Shown here: positions 32,276-40,665 of the stretch, piece after piece | Numbering within the stretch: the first letter of the stretch is position 1 | Layout: the number at the start of each line of letters is the position of its first letter | NCBI GenBank assembly: GCA_038916785.1 | Contig: JBCLBO010000008.1 | Location: 1-64,000 of the forward strand | Direction of reading: 5' to 3' | DNA: 64,000 nt | Origin: VFKU01 sp038916785 | Lineage (GTDB): Bacteria > Hydrogenedentota > Hydrogenedentia > Hydrogenedentales > GCA-2746185 | Program-made: the position numbers and the translations under genes | Notes under the pieces: generated by a model | Told to the model about the DNA's origin: nothing | The model's input: only the letters and a program-made list of their open reading frames with translations | The model's database searches: none

Positions 32276-32890
32276 ATGAGACATTCCACTTCTGCACGTA
32301 CACTGGGAGTCGTTGCTGCGCTGATCGCGTGTGCGCTGATCGCGGCGCCGGTACAGGCGGGCAAGGCAGCCATCGGCGCGGCGATGCCCGACGTCACGCT
32401 CACCGACTCGCTCGGCAAAGCGCACAAGCTCAGCGAGTACAAAGGCAAGACCGTCGTCCTCAATTTCCTGTCGAAGGATTGCCCGTGGTCGCGCGGCGCG
32501 GAGCCGTCCGTGAGCGCGTTGGCGAAGGAGTTCGAGGGCAAGGATGTCGTGTTCCTCGGCGTGAACTCGAACGCCGGGACGACCACTGCGCAGATGAAGG
32601 ACTATGCCGCCAGCGCGGGCATCCCGTATGCGATCTTGATTGACCCGGGTAACGTGTATGCCGACGCCGTCGGCGCGACGCGTACGCCCGAGATTTACGT
32701 GGTGGACAAGAACGGCACGCTCGCGTTTCACGGCGCCTACGACGACCGCAAGGAACCCGAGGCCACGGGCGCCACGAACTACACCAAGCTCGCGATCGAC
32801 GCCGTGCTCGCCGGCAAGGCCGTCGAGAAACCCGAGGTGAAGGCCTGGGGCTGCTCGATCAAGCGCGCGGAGAACGCCGAGACGGACTGA
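32276..32890 (+). CDS. Secreted redoxin (AhpC/TSA-like thioredoxin fold)
   Basis: Protein of 204 residues from ATG 32276, with GGGAGG upstream. Signal peptide MRHSTSARTLGVVAALIACALIAAPVQAG. The thioredoxin-like domain has VLNFLSKDCPWSRGAEPSV, a single Cys followed by Pro-Trp-Ser in place of CxxC, and a C-terminal WGCSIKRAEN with a second Cys. This combination is seen in exported redoxins of unknown partner. It directly precedes a TlpA-like gene (start codon touches its stop), so both act in the periplasm on thiols or peroxides. Confidence 0.82.
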   Translation: MRHSTSARTLGVVAALIACALIAAPVQAGKAAIGAAMPDVTLTDSLGKAHKLSEYKGKTVVLNFLSKDCPWSRGAEPSVSALAKEFEGKDVVFLGVNSNAGTTTAQMKDYAASAGIPYAILIDPGNVYADAVGATRTPEIYVVDKNGTLAFHGAYDDRKEPEATGATNYTKLAIDAVLAGKAVEKPEVKAWGCSIKRAENAETD

Positions 32891-32893
32891 TTG

Positions 32894-33607
32894 ATGTCTG
32901 AATGGAACCGTCATTGCGGGAAGCATAAGGGAGTTCGTAGGGGCGGGGCCCTGTCCCCGCCCCGCGCACGCCGGGAAACCAAGGCGGGGACAGGGCCCCG
33001 CCCCTACAGCGCCGTTCGGTGCGTAATTCGCAATGACGGTTGGGGCGCGGCGCTCACCGCGATGCTTGTTGTGCTGGTGGCAGCCGGCTGCGGTGCTCCG
33101 GTGAAGACCGCAGATACTGCCGCGCCCTCGCCGCTGCCCGCCGCGGTCGGCGAAGTGTCGCTCGCCACGCCGAAGGAAATCCGCGCGCTGATCGACGCGG
33201 GCAAGGGCCAGGTCGTCGTCATGAATTTTTGGGCGACGTGGTGTCCGCCGTGCGTGAAGGAAATGCCGGAGTTTGCGAAGTTCTGGCGCGAATTCGACGG
33301 CAACGGCGTGACGTTCTTGAGTTTCACCGCCGATTTCGCCGCGACCAAGGATTCAGTCGTCCTGCCGTTCATGAAGTCCTACGAGATTCCGTTCCCGGTC
33401 CGCATCATGGCGGTGGACAATCCCGACGACCTCGCCAAGGAGCTCCCCGTCGAGTGGGACGGCGCCCTGCCCGCCACCTTCATCTTCGGCCCTGAAGGCG
33501 CACTCGTGTGGCAGACCGTCGGCGGGACGATCACGCGCGACCTCCTCGCGGAGAAAGTAACGCCGTTGATTGCGTCCGCCAAGGCCGCCTCGCCAGCGGC
33601 GAAGTAA
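32894..33607 (+). CDS. TlpA-like thioredoxin lipoprotein; start uncertain
   Basis: The mature part is a TlpA/ResA-type thioredoxin: NFWATWCPPCVKEMPEFAKFW with active CPPC, and PATFIFGPEGALVWQ with the cis-Pro region. A lipobox LVAAGC near residue 67 of this frame marks a lipoprotein. The problem is the start: ATG 32894 gives a 57-residue lead that is mostly the translated repeat at 32937-33007, while ATG 33062 leaves no basic n-region before the lipobox. Real start is unresolved. It follows the redoxin gene with no gap. Confidence 0.75.
   Translation: MSEWNRHCGKHKGVRRGGALSPPRARRETKAGTGPRPYSAVRCVIRNDGWGAALTAMLVVLVAAGCGAPVKTADTAAPSPLPAAVGEVSLATPKEIRALIDAGKGQVVVMNFWATWCPPCVKEMPEFAKFWREFDGNGVTFLSFTADFAATKDSVVLPFMKSYEIPFPVRIMAVDNPDDLAKELPVEWDGALPATFIFGPEGALVWQTVGGTITRDLLAEKVTPLIASAKAASPAAK
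32937..33007. repeat. Inverted pair of GTAG-type REP hairpins within the TlpA-like reading frame
   Basis: GTAGGGGCGGGGCCCTGTCC mirrored by GGACAGGGCCCCGCCCCTAC, flanked by CCGTCATTGCG (32909) and CGCAATGACGG (33029), the ends of the other repeat family. Same family as 15701-15773. Confidence 0.85.
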
Positions 33608-33890
33608 ACGTACCCTTCCCATCATCACAGGCCTCGGTAGCCTCCGTTCACCCCGGTTCGCCGTCAACCGTCCCTATATGCTGGCGCAGTTTGTTGCACT
33701 GCCAATGATGCCGGTGCGGAACAAGGGCGAAGCGGCGGGACGCCGCTTCCACATTGCGGTTGCGAAACAAGGCGTGGCGCGATCGCGCGGCGAAATGCCG
33801 GCCCTATTGACTCGCTGGCGCGTAGCGCCGTAGAATTATGAAGTAAGGAACTGGCGTGCGGCGATTGCCGCTGGTGGAGCACGACTTGCT

Positions 33891-34520
33891 GTGAGCACGA
33901 CCGTCCATCGCGATTCGGGAGAAATTCGCGTGATCTCCGGCCTGATCGAGGGCGAGCCGCGGCCCGTGTGGCGGCATGCGCCTCGGCATGTGCCGCAGGT
34001 TAATTTTCCGGCGTATCGCCATGTGCCGGGCGTGACGCCGCACCCGGAGCGCAACGAGCAGGGACACTCCTACGGGCGGAAAGCGTCGGCCGCGGTGGCG
34101 CTTTCGCCGGAGAATTGGCGGAAACACCGGGCGTATCTTTACGGGGTGGACCTTTACCACCAGGGATATTTCTGGGAGTCGCACGAGGCGTGGGAGGGTC
34201 CGTGGCGCGAGAGCGAGCCGGACAGCCTGGAGGCGAATTTGTTGCAGGCGCTGATCCTGAACAGCGCGGCGCAACTAAAGATTCACGCCGGCAATGCCGT
34301 CGGCGCGCGTACGCACAGCCTTGCGGCGCGGTGGCGGCTGGCGCGGATTCGGGCGAAGGGATACGACGGCGCAGGGGCGTCGTTTCTCGGGCTCGATATT
34401 TCCGATCTCATCGAGCAGATGAAGCGGTACTACGGGCCGCTGTGGGAGTCGGAAAGCACGCAGGAGATTCGACTGCGCCGGCGCGCGCCGCGGATTCAGC
34501 TTGCGGTCGACGCGGGTTGA
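33891..34520 (+). CDS. DUF309 family protein
   Basis: Protein of 209 residues from GTG 33891, with GGTGGAG upstream. A basic, Pro/His-rich first ~85 residues is followed by YLYGVDLYHQGYFWESHEAWEGPWR, the DUF309 signature (G.D.Y..G.F.E.HE.WE..W), and NLLQALILNSAAQLKIHAGN. DUF309 proteins are all-helical and have no proven function. The long N-terminal extension is not usual for the family. Alone between repeat-rich gaps. Confidence 0.8.
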   Translation: MSTTVHRDSGEIRVISGLIEGEPRPVWRHAPRHVPQVNFPAYRHVPGVTPHPERNEQGHSYGRKASAAVALSPENWRKHRAYLYGVDLYHQGYFWESHEAWEGPWRESEPDSLEANLLQALILNSAAQLKIHAGNAVGARTHSLAARWRLARIRAKGYDGAGASFLGLDISDLIEQMKRYYGPLWESESTQEIRLRRRAPRIQLAVDAG

Positions 34521-34835
34521 ATGGGACCGATCTCGCGCTGAATCGGAGATCCGCCCGCAGCCTTCCATCGCCGGGAGCCTCGTGATCAGTGTTGGATTCT
34601 CGGGTTCACCGGCGGGGAGATTCTTCGCTTCGCTGCTAAGAAAACAGTGGGTCGTTGTAGGGGCGGCCCCCTGTGGCCGCCCTGGGATTCCGGCGTGCAC
34701 CGGGCGGGGACGGGGCCCCGCCCCTACCATCGTGGGGTACGCTTTCTTGCCACACACTCCGGCCGCGGCCGGTGCGGAACTTGGAACGACAAGAGGGTGG
34801 TCCGAGAAGTACTAAAGAAGGTGATGGAAGGATCT
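34521..34835. other. Repeat-filled gap between DUF309 gene and dut
   Basis: Contains the second copy (34614-34726) of the ~112-base block also found at 21425-21538. No gene is supported on either strand. Confidence 0.55.
34657..34727. repeat. Inverted pair of GTAG-type REP hairpins
   Basis: GTAGGGGCGGCCCCCTGTGG opens the left hairpin; CGGGGCCCCGCCCCTAC closes the right one. The two hairpins belong to different sub-families (gggcggcc and gggcgggg) joined in one element. Confidence 0.8.
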
Positions 34836-35294
34836 TTAGCGGCCGGTGTGGCCGAAGCCGCCGGCGCCGCGGGCGGTGTCTTCGAGGCGGTCGACGGCAC
34901 GCCATTGGGCGCGGATGACGGGGGCGATTACGAGTTGCGCGACGCGCTCGCCTCGCCGGAGCGTGAAGGGTTCCTCGCCGTGGTTGATCATGAGCACTTT
35001 GATTTCGCCGCGATAGTCGGCGTCGATCGTGCCTGGGGCGTTGACGAGGGTGACGCCGTGGCGTAGGGCCAGGCCGCTGCGCGGGCGCACTTGGGCTTCG
35101 TAGCCGGGCGGCAGGGCCATGCGCAAGCCGGTGGGCACCAGCGTGCGCTCGCCGGGCAGGAGCGTCACCGGCTCTTGAAGCGCGGCGCGCAGGTCCATTC
35201 CCGCGGCGAGGTCGGTCTCGTATTGCGGCAGCGGAAGGCCGGCGCCGTGCGGTTCCACGGCCAAGTCGATCAAGATGAATGGTGCAGCGTCCAT
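34836..35294 (-). CDS. dut: dUTP diphosphatase (dUTPase)
   Basis: Protein of 152 residues. The five trimeric dUTPase motifs are in order: AGMDLRA, RPRSGLALRHG, VNAPGTIDADYRGEIKV (with the catalytic Asp), RVAQLVI, and the C-terminal RGAGGFGHTGR arm. It hydrolyses dUTP to dUMP, keeping uracil out of DNA. It begins 7 bases after the M16 protease stop and is the last gene of the gap-pgk-rpsO-pnp-M16-dut run. Confidence 0.94.
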   Translation of the reverse strand: MDAAPFILIDLAVEPHGAGLPLPQYETDLAAGMDLRAALQEPVTLLPGERTLVPTGLRMALPPGYEAQVRPRSGLALRHGVTLVNAPGTIDADYRGEIKVLMINHGEEPFTLRRGERVAQLVIAPVIRAQWRAVDRLEDTARGAGGFGHTGR

Positions 35295-35301
35295 CGCGGG
35301 C

Positions 35302-36606
35302 TCAGATCGTCAGGGCCGGCAGCGTGTCCACCGGCACGGGCCCGACCACGGTGAGCGCGCTGGTGGACGCGGTGAATACGGCGCGGGCGGCGCTCTGTAC
35401 GTCGCTCTTGGTCACGCGCTCCAGATTCGCGAGCACTTCGCTCACGGGCACGATGCGGCCCTGGTAGATGAGCGAGCGGACCAGGCGCGACATGCGGCTG
35501 AAGGAATTCTCCAGCGCGAGCACGAGACCGCCCTTCATTTGTTCGCAGTGGATTGATAGCTCCTCGTCGCTGAGCGGTTCCTCGCGCAGGCGCAGCAATT
35601 CTTCGCTGGAGAGATCGAGCGTCTTTTGCAGGTTCTCCGGCGCGACGCCCGCGTAGAAGCCCATCAGTCCGCCTGCGGCGAGCATGGAATTGAAGGAGTA
35701 GACGGAATAGGCCATGCCCTCCTGTTCGCGGATGCGCTCGAAGAGTCGCGAGGTCGAGCCGCCGCCGAGCACGCTGCTGAGCATGTCATACGCGAATCGC
35801 CGGGGATCGGTGAGCGGCACGCTCGGAAAGGTGCATACCACGTGGTCCTGCGCGACGGTCCGGCGATCGAATCGCTCGCCGGAGAAATAGGTGGGCGCCC
35901 CGCCGGCCACTGAAGGCGCGCGGCGCGCGGGCAGCTTGCCGAATTCTTCATTCACTTGGCGCAGGAAGGCCTTCTCGTCGAACCGGCCAACGATGGAGAC
36001 GAGCATGTTCTCCGGCGTGTACCAGAGATCGCGATAGCCCCGGACGGTCTCCACGGTGGCCGCCGAGACGGTCTCCTCGTAGCCGGAGATGGGGCGGCCG
36101 AGCGGGTGATCGCGCCAGACGTGCTCGGTCATCAAGTCGTGCACGTAGTCCTCGGGGACGTCCTTGATCATCGAGATTTCCTCGAGGATCACGTTGCGTT
36201 CCTTGTCGAGGTCGTGGAAGGTCGAATTCTTCACCATGTCCGCGAGCACGTCGAAGGCGCTGGCGGCGTGCTGATCGAGCACGCGCGCGTAATAGCACGT
36301 GTACTCGCGCGTCGTGAAGGCGTTGAGCTGGCCGCCACGGCCCTCGATCGCTTCCATGATCTGGCGGGCCGTGCGGCGCTCCGTGCCTTTGAAGAGCAGG
36401 TGCTCGATGAAATGCGAAATGCCCGCCTCGGCGGCGGTTTCGTGGCCCGAGCCGGTGCGCGCCCACACGCCCATCGACGCGGAATGGACGTAGGGCAGGT
36501 GCTCACAGACGACCCGCAGGCCGTTGTCGAGCGTGTGAATGATCGGGTCGAGCGGCGTGTAGACCGCCCCACCCGAATGCTCCGCACCCTTGCGCTCACT
36601 CGTCAC
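35302..36606 (-). CDS. M16-family zinc protease (processing peptidase-like)
   Basis: Protein of 434 residues. Zinc motif HFIEHLLFKG (HxxEH, inverted) near residue 65, followed about 75 residues later by the third ligand region (ERNVILEEISM). TLDNGLRVVCE at the start is the usual first strand. Single M16 unit of the 420-440-residue type, like B. subtilis MlpA or mitochondrial processing peptidase beta; no signal peptide. It lies 27 bases after pnp, and the pnp-M16-dut order is seen in other bacteria. Substrate unknown. Confidence 0.9.
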   Translation of the reverse strand: MTSERKGAEHSGGAVYTPLDPIIHTLDNGLRVVCEHLPYVHSASMGVWARTGSGHETAAEAGISHFIEHLLFKGTERRTARQIMEAIEGRGGQLNAFTTREYTCYYARVLDQHAASAFDVLADMVKNSTFHDLDKERNVILEEISMIKDVPEDYVHDLMTEHVWRDHPLGRPISGYEETVSAATVETVRGYRDLWYTPENMLVSIVGRFDEKAFLRQVNEEFGKLPARRAPSVAGGAPTYFSGERFDRRTVAQDHVVCTFPSVPLTDPRRFAYDMLSSVLGGGSTSRLFERIREQEGMAYSVYSFNSMLAAGGLMGFYAGVAPENLQKTLDLSSEELLRLREEPLSDEELSIHCEQMKGGLVLALENSFSRMSRLVRSLIYQGRIVPVSEVLANLERVTKSDVQSAARAVFTASTSALTVVGPVPVDTLPALTI

Positions 36607-36633
36607 TGCACGCGCCTCTCTGGGCGGCGGCGC

Positions 36634-38907
36634 TTATCGCCGGCCACCCCGGGGTCCACCGCGTCCGCCACCGCCGCCGCGATCACCGCCGCCACGTCCG
36701 CCGCGATCGCCGCCGCCGCGTCCACCACGGTCGCCGCCGCCTTCTCTGCGCGGCGGGCGCGACCGCTTGGAGGAGTCGTATTCCTCCTTGGAAATTCGGC
36801 CCATTTCAACGTCCGCTTGGATCTTGGAGAGATTCACGCGGCCGAGGTCGTCAATTTCGATGACTTTCACGTCGATCTCGTCGCCGACATCGACCACATC
36901 GCCGACTTCGCCGACGTGCTCCAGCGAAAGCTCGGAGATGTGCACGAGGCCTTCCTGGCTGCCGACGATGTTGACGAAGGCGCCGAAATTCATCAGGCGC
37001 GTGACGGTGCCGTGGTAAATCGCGCCCAGCTCGGCCGACGCGGTGAGGTTTTGGATCATCTCGACCGCCGCTGCCGTGCCCGCGGAATCCGCGCACGCGA
37101 TCTGCACGGTGCCGTCGTCCTCGATGTTGATCTGCGCGCCGGTCGCCGTCTGGATTTCGCGGATTACGCGGCCGCCAGGCCCGATGATGTCGCGGATCTT
37201 GTCTTGCGGGACCTTGATGGTGGTGATTCTCGGCGCAAGCGGCGAGAGTTCCGGCCGCGGGGCGGAGATCGCTTCATTCATTTTTTCGAGCACGTGCAAC
37301 CGGCCGCGCTTGGCTTGTTCGAGCGCTTCGCGCATGAGCGCGCTGGAGACGCCGGCGATTTTGCAGTCCATCTGGAAGGCGGTGATGCCGTTGGCCGTGC
37401 CGCAGACCTTGAAATCCATGTCGCCGAGGTGGTCCTCGTCGCCCAGGATATCGGTGAGCACGCGCGCCTCGTCGCCTTCCTTGATAAGGCCCATGGCGAT
37501 GCCAGCGACCGCCGCGGCAATCGGCACGCCCGCGTCCATCAAGCTGAGCGAACCGCCGCATACGCTCGCCATCGAGCTCGAGCCGTTGCTCTCGGTGACT
37601 TCAGAAACGAGGCGCAGGGTGTAGGGGAAGTGCTCGCCCGCCTCGTTTTCCTCCGGCGGGATTACGCCTTGCAGCGCGCGCTCCGCGAGTTTGCCGTGGC
37701 CGATTTCGCGCCGGCCGGGGCCTGCAATGCGGCGGACCTCGCCGACGGACCAGGGCGGAAAGTTGTAGTGCAGGAAGAAGCGTGTGAAGACATTGCCGAC
37801 GAGTTCGTCGCTGCGCTGCTCGTCGCGGCCGGTGCCCAGCGTCGTGGAGACGATGGTCTGCGTCTCGCCACGGGTGAAGAGGGCGGAGCCGTGCGCGCGC
37901 GGCAGGATGCCCAGCTCGATGCTGATCGGGCGGACCTGATCGAGGCTGCGGCCGTCGATCCGCTTGCGCGTATCGATGACCATTTTGCGCATCAGGGTCT
38001 TTTCGAGCTTGCCGAAGGTAGCGGATATGGCGGGACCGGCCGCGGCGAATTTCTCCGCGCCGTAACGCGCTTTCAGCGTCTCGTTCGTTTCGGCCTTGAG
38101 TGCGTCGATTAGATCGTGGCGCGCGTGCTTGCCGACCACCGCGAGGGCCTGCTTCATGCGGTCGGCGGCGAGCGCCTCGACATCGCGCACGACGGCTTCG
38201 TCCAGCGCCGGCGCTGTGAAGGTCATCTTGTCCTTGCCCGCCTTCTTGCGCAGGTCTTCAATCGCGGCGACGATGTTCTTGATCTGCGCATGCGCGAGGT
38301 CGAGCGCTTCGATCATCTTGTCCTCGGACACTTGGTGCGCCGAGCCTTCCACCATCAGGATCGAGTCGCTCGTGCCGGCGACGACGATATCGAGGTCGCT
38401 CGTGTCCATCTGGTCCACGGTCGGGTTGAGGACGAACTGGCCCTCGATGAGGCCCACGCGCACGGCGCCGATCGGGCCGTTCCACGGAATCGCGGAGATG
38501 TGCAACGCGGCCGAGGCCGCATTGATCGAGAGCACGTCCGGGTCGTTGATGTTGTCGGCCGAGTAGACGTTTTGGCAGACGAGGATTTCGTTGAGGAAGC
38601 CTTTGGGGAAGAGCGGGCGGATGGGCCGGTCGGTCAGGCGGCAGACGAGGATTTCGCGCTCGCTCGGCCGTGCCTCGCGCCGGAAGAAGTTCCCGGGGAT
38701 GTGCCCCGCGGCGTAGGCCTTCTCGCGGTAGTCCACCGTGAGCGGGAGGAAGTCCTGCCCGGGCTTTGCCGTGTGGCTGAAGGTGATCGCCGAGAGGACG
38801 ATGGTCTCGCCACACTTGACCCAGCAGGAGCCCTGCGCCTGCCGGGCGATGCGGCCCGTTTCAAATACGATTTCCTGGGATCCAACGGTAACTGAGGTGC
38901 TGTGCAT
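36634..38907 (-). CDS. pnp: Polynucleotide phosphorylase (PNPase) with RGG-rich tail
   Basis: Protein of 757 residues. Two RNase PH-like core domains, then KH (IIGPGGRVIREIQTATGAQI) and S1 (YHGTVTRLMNFGAFVNI) domains. It degrades RNA from 3' ends using phosphate, and acts with other decay factors. After residue ~720 there is a long Gly/Arg/Asp tail made of GGDRGGR-type repeats and ending PRGGRR, much richer than in most PNPases; such tails bind RNA or drive condensation. A leader hairpin lies at 38928-38954 upstream of the start. Confidence 0.95.
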   Translation of the reverse strand: MHSTSVTVGSQEIVFETGRIARQAQGSCWVKCGETIVLSAITFSHTAKPGQDFLPLTVDYREKAYAAGHIPGNFFRREARPSEREILVCRLTDRPIRPLFPKGFLNEILVCQNVYSADNINDPDVLSINAASAALHISAIPWNGPIGAVRVGLIEGQFVLNPTVDQMDTSDLDIVVAGTSDSILMVEGSAHQVSEDKMIEALDLAHAQIKNIVAAIEDLRKKAGKDKMTFTAPALDEAVVRDVEALAADRMKQALAVVGKHARHDLIDALKAETNETLKARYGAEKFAAAGPAISATFGKLEKTLMRKMVIDTRKRIDGRSLDQVRPISIELGILPRAHGSALFTRGETQTIVSTTLGTGRDEQRSDELVGNVFTRFFLHYNFPPWSVGEVRRIAGPGRREIGHGKLAERALQGVIPPEENEAGEHFPYTLRLVSEVTESNGSSSMASVCGGSLSLMDAGVPIAAAVAGIAMGLIKEGDEARVLTDILGDEDHLGDMDFKVCGTANGITAFQMDCKIAGVSSALMREALEQAKRGRLHVLEKMNEAISAPRPELSPLAPRITTIKVPQDKIRDIIGPGGRVIREIQTATGAQINIEDDGTVQIACADSAGTAAAVEMIQNLTASAELGAIYHGTVTRLMNFGAFVNIVGSQEGLVHISELSLEHVGEVGDVVDVGDEIDVKVIEIDDLGRVNLSKIQADVEMGRISKEEYDSSKRSRPPRREGGGDRGGRGGGDRGGRGGGDRGGGGGRGGPRGGRR

Positions 38908-38927
38908 ACACTAAACGCTCCCTGTAA

Positions 38928-38954
38928 GTTTCGACGCGGTTACACCGTCGAAAC
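38928..38954 (-). promoter_or_regulatory. Leader hairpin upstream of pnp
   Basis: GTTTCGACG (38928-38936) pairs with CGTCGAAAC (38946-38954), a 9-base stem and 9-base loop, between rpsO and pnp with no T-tract. In E. coli the corresponding leader is an RNase III-cut hairpin used for pnp autocontrol; by analogy this may be the same. Confidence 0.45.
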
Positions 38955-39065
38955 CTGCCCGGAACGTCTTCCACCTCGTTCCGCAGGGTTCGCGCGGTCT
39001 CTAGTCTTCTTTTTATGCAAAGTCTGCCGGCGCGCGGTGAGGCGCGGCGGGGAATGACGAATGGA

Positions 39066-39335
39066 TTATTTGCGCAGTCCGAGTTTCTGCACGATGCCGC
39101 GGTACCGCTCAAGATCGGATTCTTGCAGGTAGGTCAGAAGGCTTCGGCGCTGGCCGACCATCTTGAGCAGACCGCGCCGGCCGGCGTGATCTTTCGGGTG
39201 CGATGCGAAATGCGACGTCAACTCGTTGATGTTCTCGGTCAGCAGCGCGATCTGGACTTCCGGCGATCCGGTATCGCCCTCGTGCTTGCCGTGGTCCTTG
39301 ACGATTTGCGCCTTGCGATCTTTTGCGACAGCCAT
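39066..39335 (-). CDS. rpsO: Ribosomal protein S15
   Basis: Protein of 89 residues, standard S15 length. Typical stretches: HEGDTGSPEVQIALLTENINELTSHFASHPKDHAGRRGLLKMVGQRRSLLTYL. It binds 16S rRNA in the small-subunit platform. It sits between pgk (87 bases upstream) and pnp (158 bases downstream); the rpsO-pnp pair is widely conserved. Confidence 0.97.
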   Translation of the reverse strand: MAVAKDRKAQIVKDHGKHEGDTGSPEVQIALLTENINELTSHFASHPKDHAGRRGLLKMVGQRRSLLTYLQESDLERYRGIVQKLGLRK

Positions 39336-39422
39336 GTCACCAATCCTTCTTTGTCCACCCTCGACCCAGACGCGCGCCGGTGACTGCGCCCATCCGAGAC
39401 GGGGTACCTTATGTTCAGGACG

Positions 39423-40655
39423 TCACGCGACGTCCGTCAACACTGCAATTCCGGGCAACGCCTTGCCCTCAAGCATCTCGAGGCTGGCGCCGCCGCCGGT
39501 GGAGACGTGCGACATCTTGTCCGCCAGGCCGAACTCAGCTACGGCCGCCGCGGTGTCGCCGCCGCCGATGATGCTGGTCATCTTCCCAGCGGCCAATTTC
39601 TCCGCGATTGCGCGCGTGCCGGCGGCGAACTTCGGCATTTCGAAGGCACCGAGCGGCCCGTTCCACACGACCGTCTTGGCGCGATCAATCACTGCGCCAA
39701 AGGCCGCGATCGTTTTCGGGCCGATATCCAAGCCCATCCAGCCGGGCTCGATGTTACCGAGCTCAACTACGCGGGACGCGGCATCCGCAGCAAAGCGATC
39801 CGCGATGACCGCGTCCACAGGAAGAAGCAATTCTACCTTTTTCTCGCGGGCCTTTGCCAGTGCGGCCTTGGCGGTGTCCAGGGCCTCCGCATCCAGCAGC
39901 GAATTGCCGATTTCATGGCCTTGGGCCTTGAGGAACGTGAAGCACATGCCCCCGCCGATGAGCAGGGCGTCCACCAGGCCGAGCAGGTTGTCGATGACCT
40001 GAATCTTGTCGGAGACCTTCGCCCCGCCGAGGATGGCGACGAGGGGCCGGCCGGGCGCGTGAAGGATTTTGTCGAAATATTGCAGCTCCGCGGCGACCAG
40101 AAATCCCGCGGCGCGCTGCTTGAAATGGTGCGCCGCGCCTTCGGTCGAGGAATGCGCCCGGTGGACCGCGCCGAAGGCGTCGCTCACGTAAACATCGCCC
40201 AGGCGGGCCATGGCTTCGGAGAGCTTCGGGTCGTTCTTCGTCTCGCCCGGCTCGAAGCGGGTGTTCTCCAGCAGCACGACGTCGCCCGGGTGCATCGCGG
40301 CGACGGCGGCCTCGGCCTTCGGGCCGACGACCTCGTCCACTTTCGTGACGCTGCCGCCGACGAGTTCGCGCAGGCGGTCCGCGATGGGATCCATGCGGTA
40401 CTTCAGGTTTTCCTGCTCGATGCGCTTTCGGTCTGCCTCGTCTTTCGCTTTTTTTGGATTCTCCGGCCGGCCGAGGTGCGACATGAGAATGAGCTTGCCG
40501 CCCTGCGCGCGCACGAAACGGATGCTCGGCAGCGCCGCGCGGATGCGTGTGTCGTCGCGCACGCGGCCGTCGTCATCCTGCGGCACGTTGAAGTCCACGC
40601 GCATGAGGACGCGCTTATTCCGCAGATCGAGATCGGCGAGACCCAGCTTTGCCAC
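39423..40655 (-). CDS. pgk: Phosphoglycerate kinase
   Basis: Protein of 410 residues. N-terminal substrate-binding motif RVDFNVPQDDDG, MSHLGRP, and the C-terminal nucleotide-binding region IIGGGDTAAAVAEFG plus STGGGASLEMLEGKALPGI. It makes ATP from 1,3-bisphosphoglycerate in glycolysis. It starts 10 bases after gap in the same operon. Confidence 0.96.
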   Translation of the reverse strand: MAKLGLADLDLRNKRVLMRVDFNVPQDDDGRVRDDTRIRAALPSIRFVRAQGGKLILMSHLGRPENPKKAKDEADRKRIEQENLKYRMDPIADRLRELVGGSVTKVDEVVGPKAEAAVAAMHPGDVVLLENTRFEPGETKNDPKLSEAMARLGDVYVSDAFGAVHRAHSSTEGAAHHFKQRAAGFLVAAELQYFDKILHAPGRPLVAILGGAKVSDKIQVIDNLLGLVDALLIGGGMCFTFLKAQGHEIGNSLLDAEALDTAKAALAKAREKKVELLLPVDAVIADRFAADAASRVVELGNIEPGWMGLDIGPKTIAAFGAVIDRAKTVVWNGPLGAFEMPKFAAGTRAIAEKLAAGKMTSIIGGGDTAAAVAEFGLADKMSHVSTGGGASLEMLEGKALPGIAVLTDVA

Positions 40656-40665
40656 GGCCGGCGGA

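Noticed and set aside
33664..33840. Possible short ORF (MLAQFVALPMMPVRN...)
   Set aside because: No ribosome site and no coding signature; low-information sequence between lipoprotein and DUF309 genes.
15701..34727. GTAG palindromes read as a CRISPR array
   Set aside because: Units are widely spaced palindromes, with no regular spacers and no cas genes.
35956..38112. 718-residue open frame on the plus strand opposite pnp
   Set aside because: Antisense shadow of pnp and the M16 gene.
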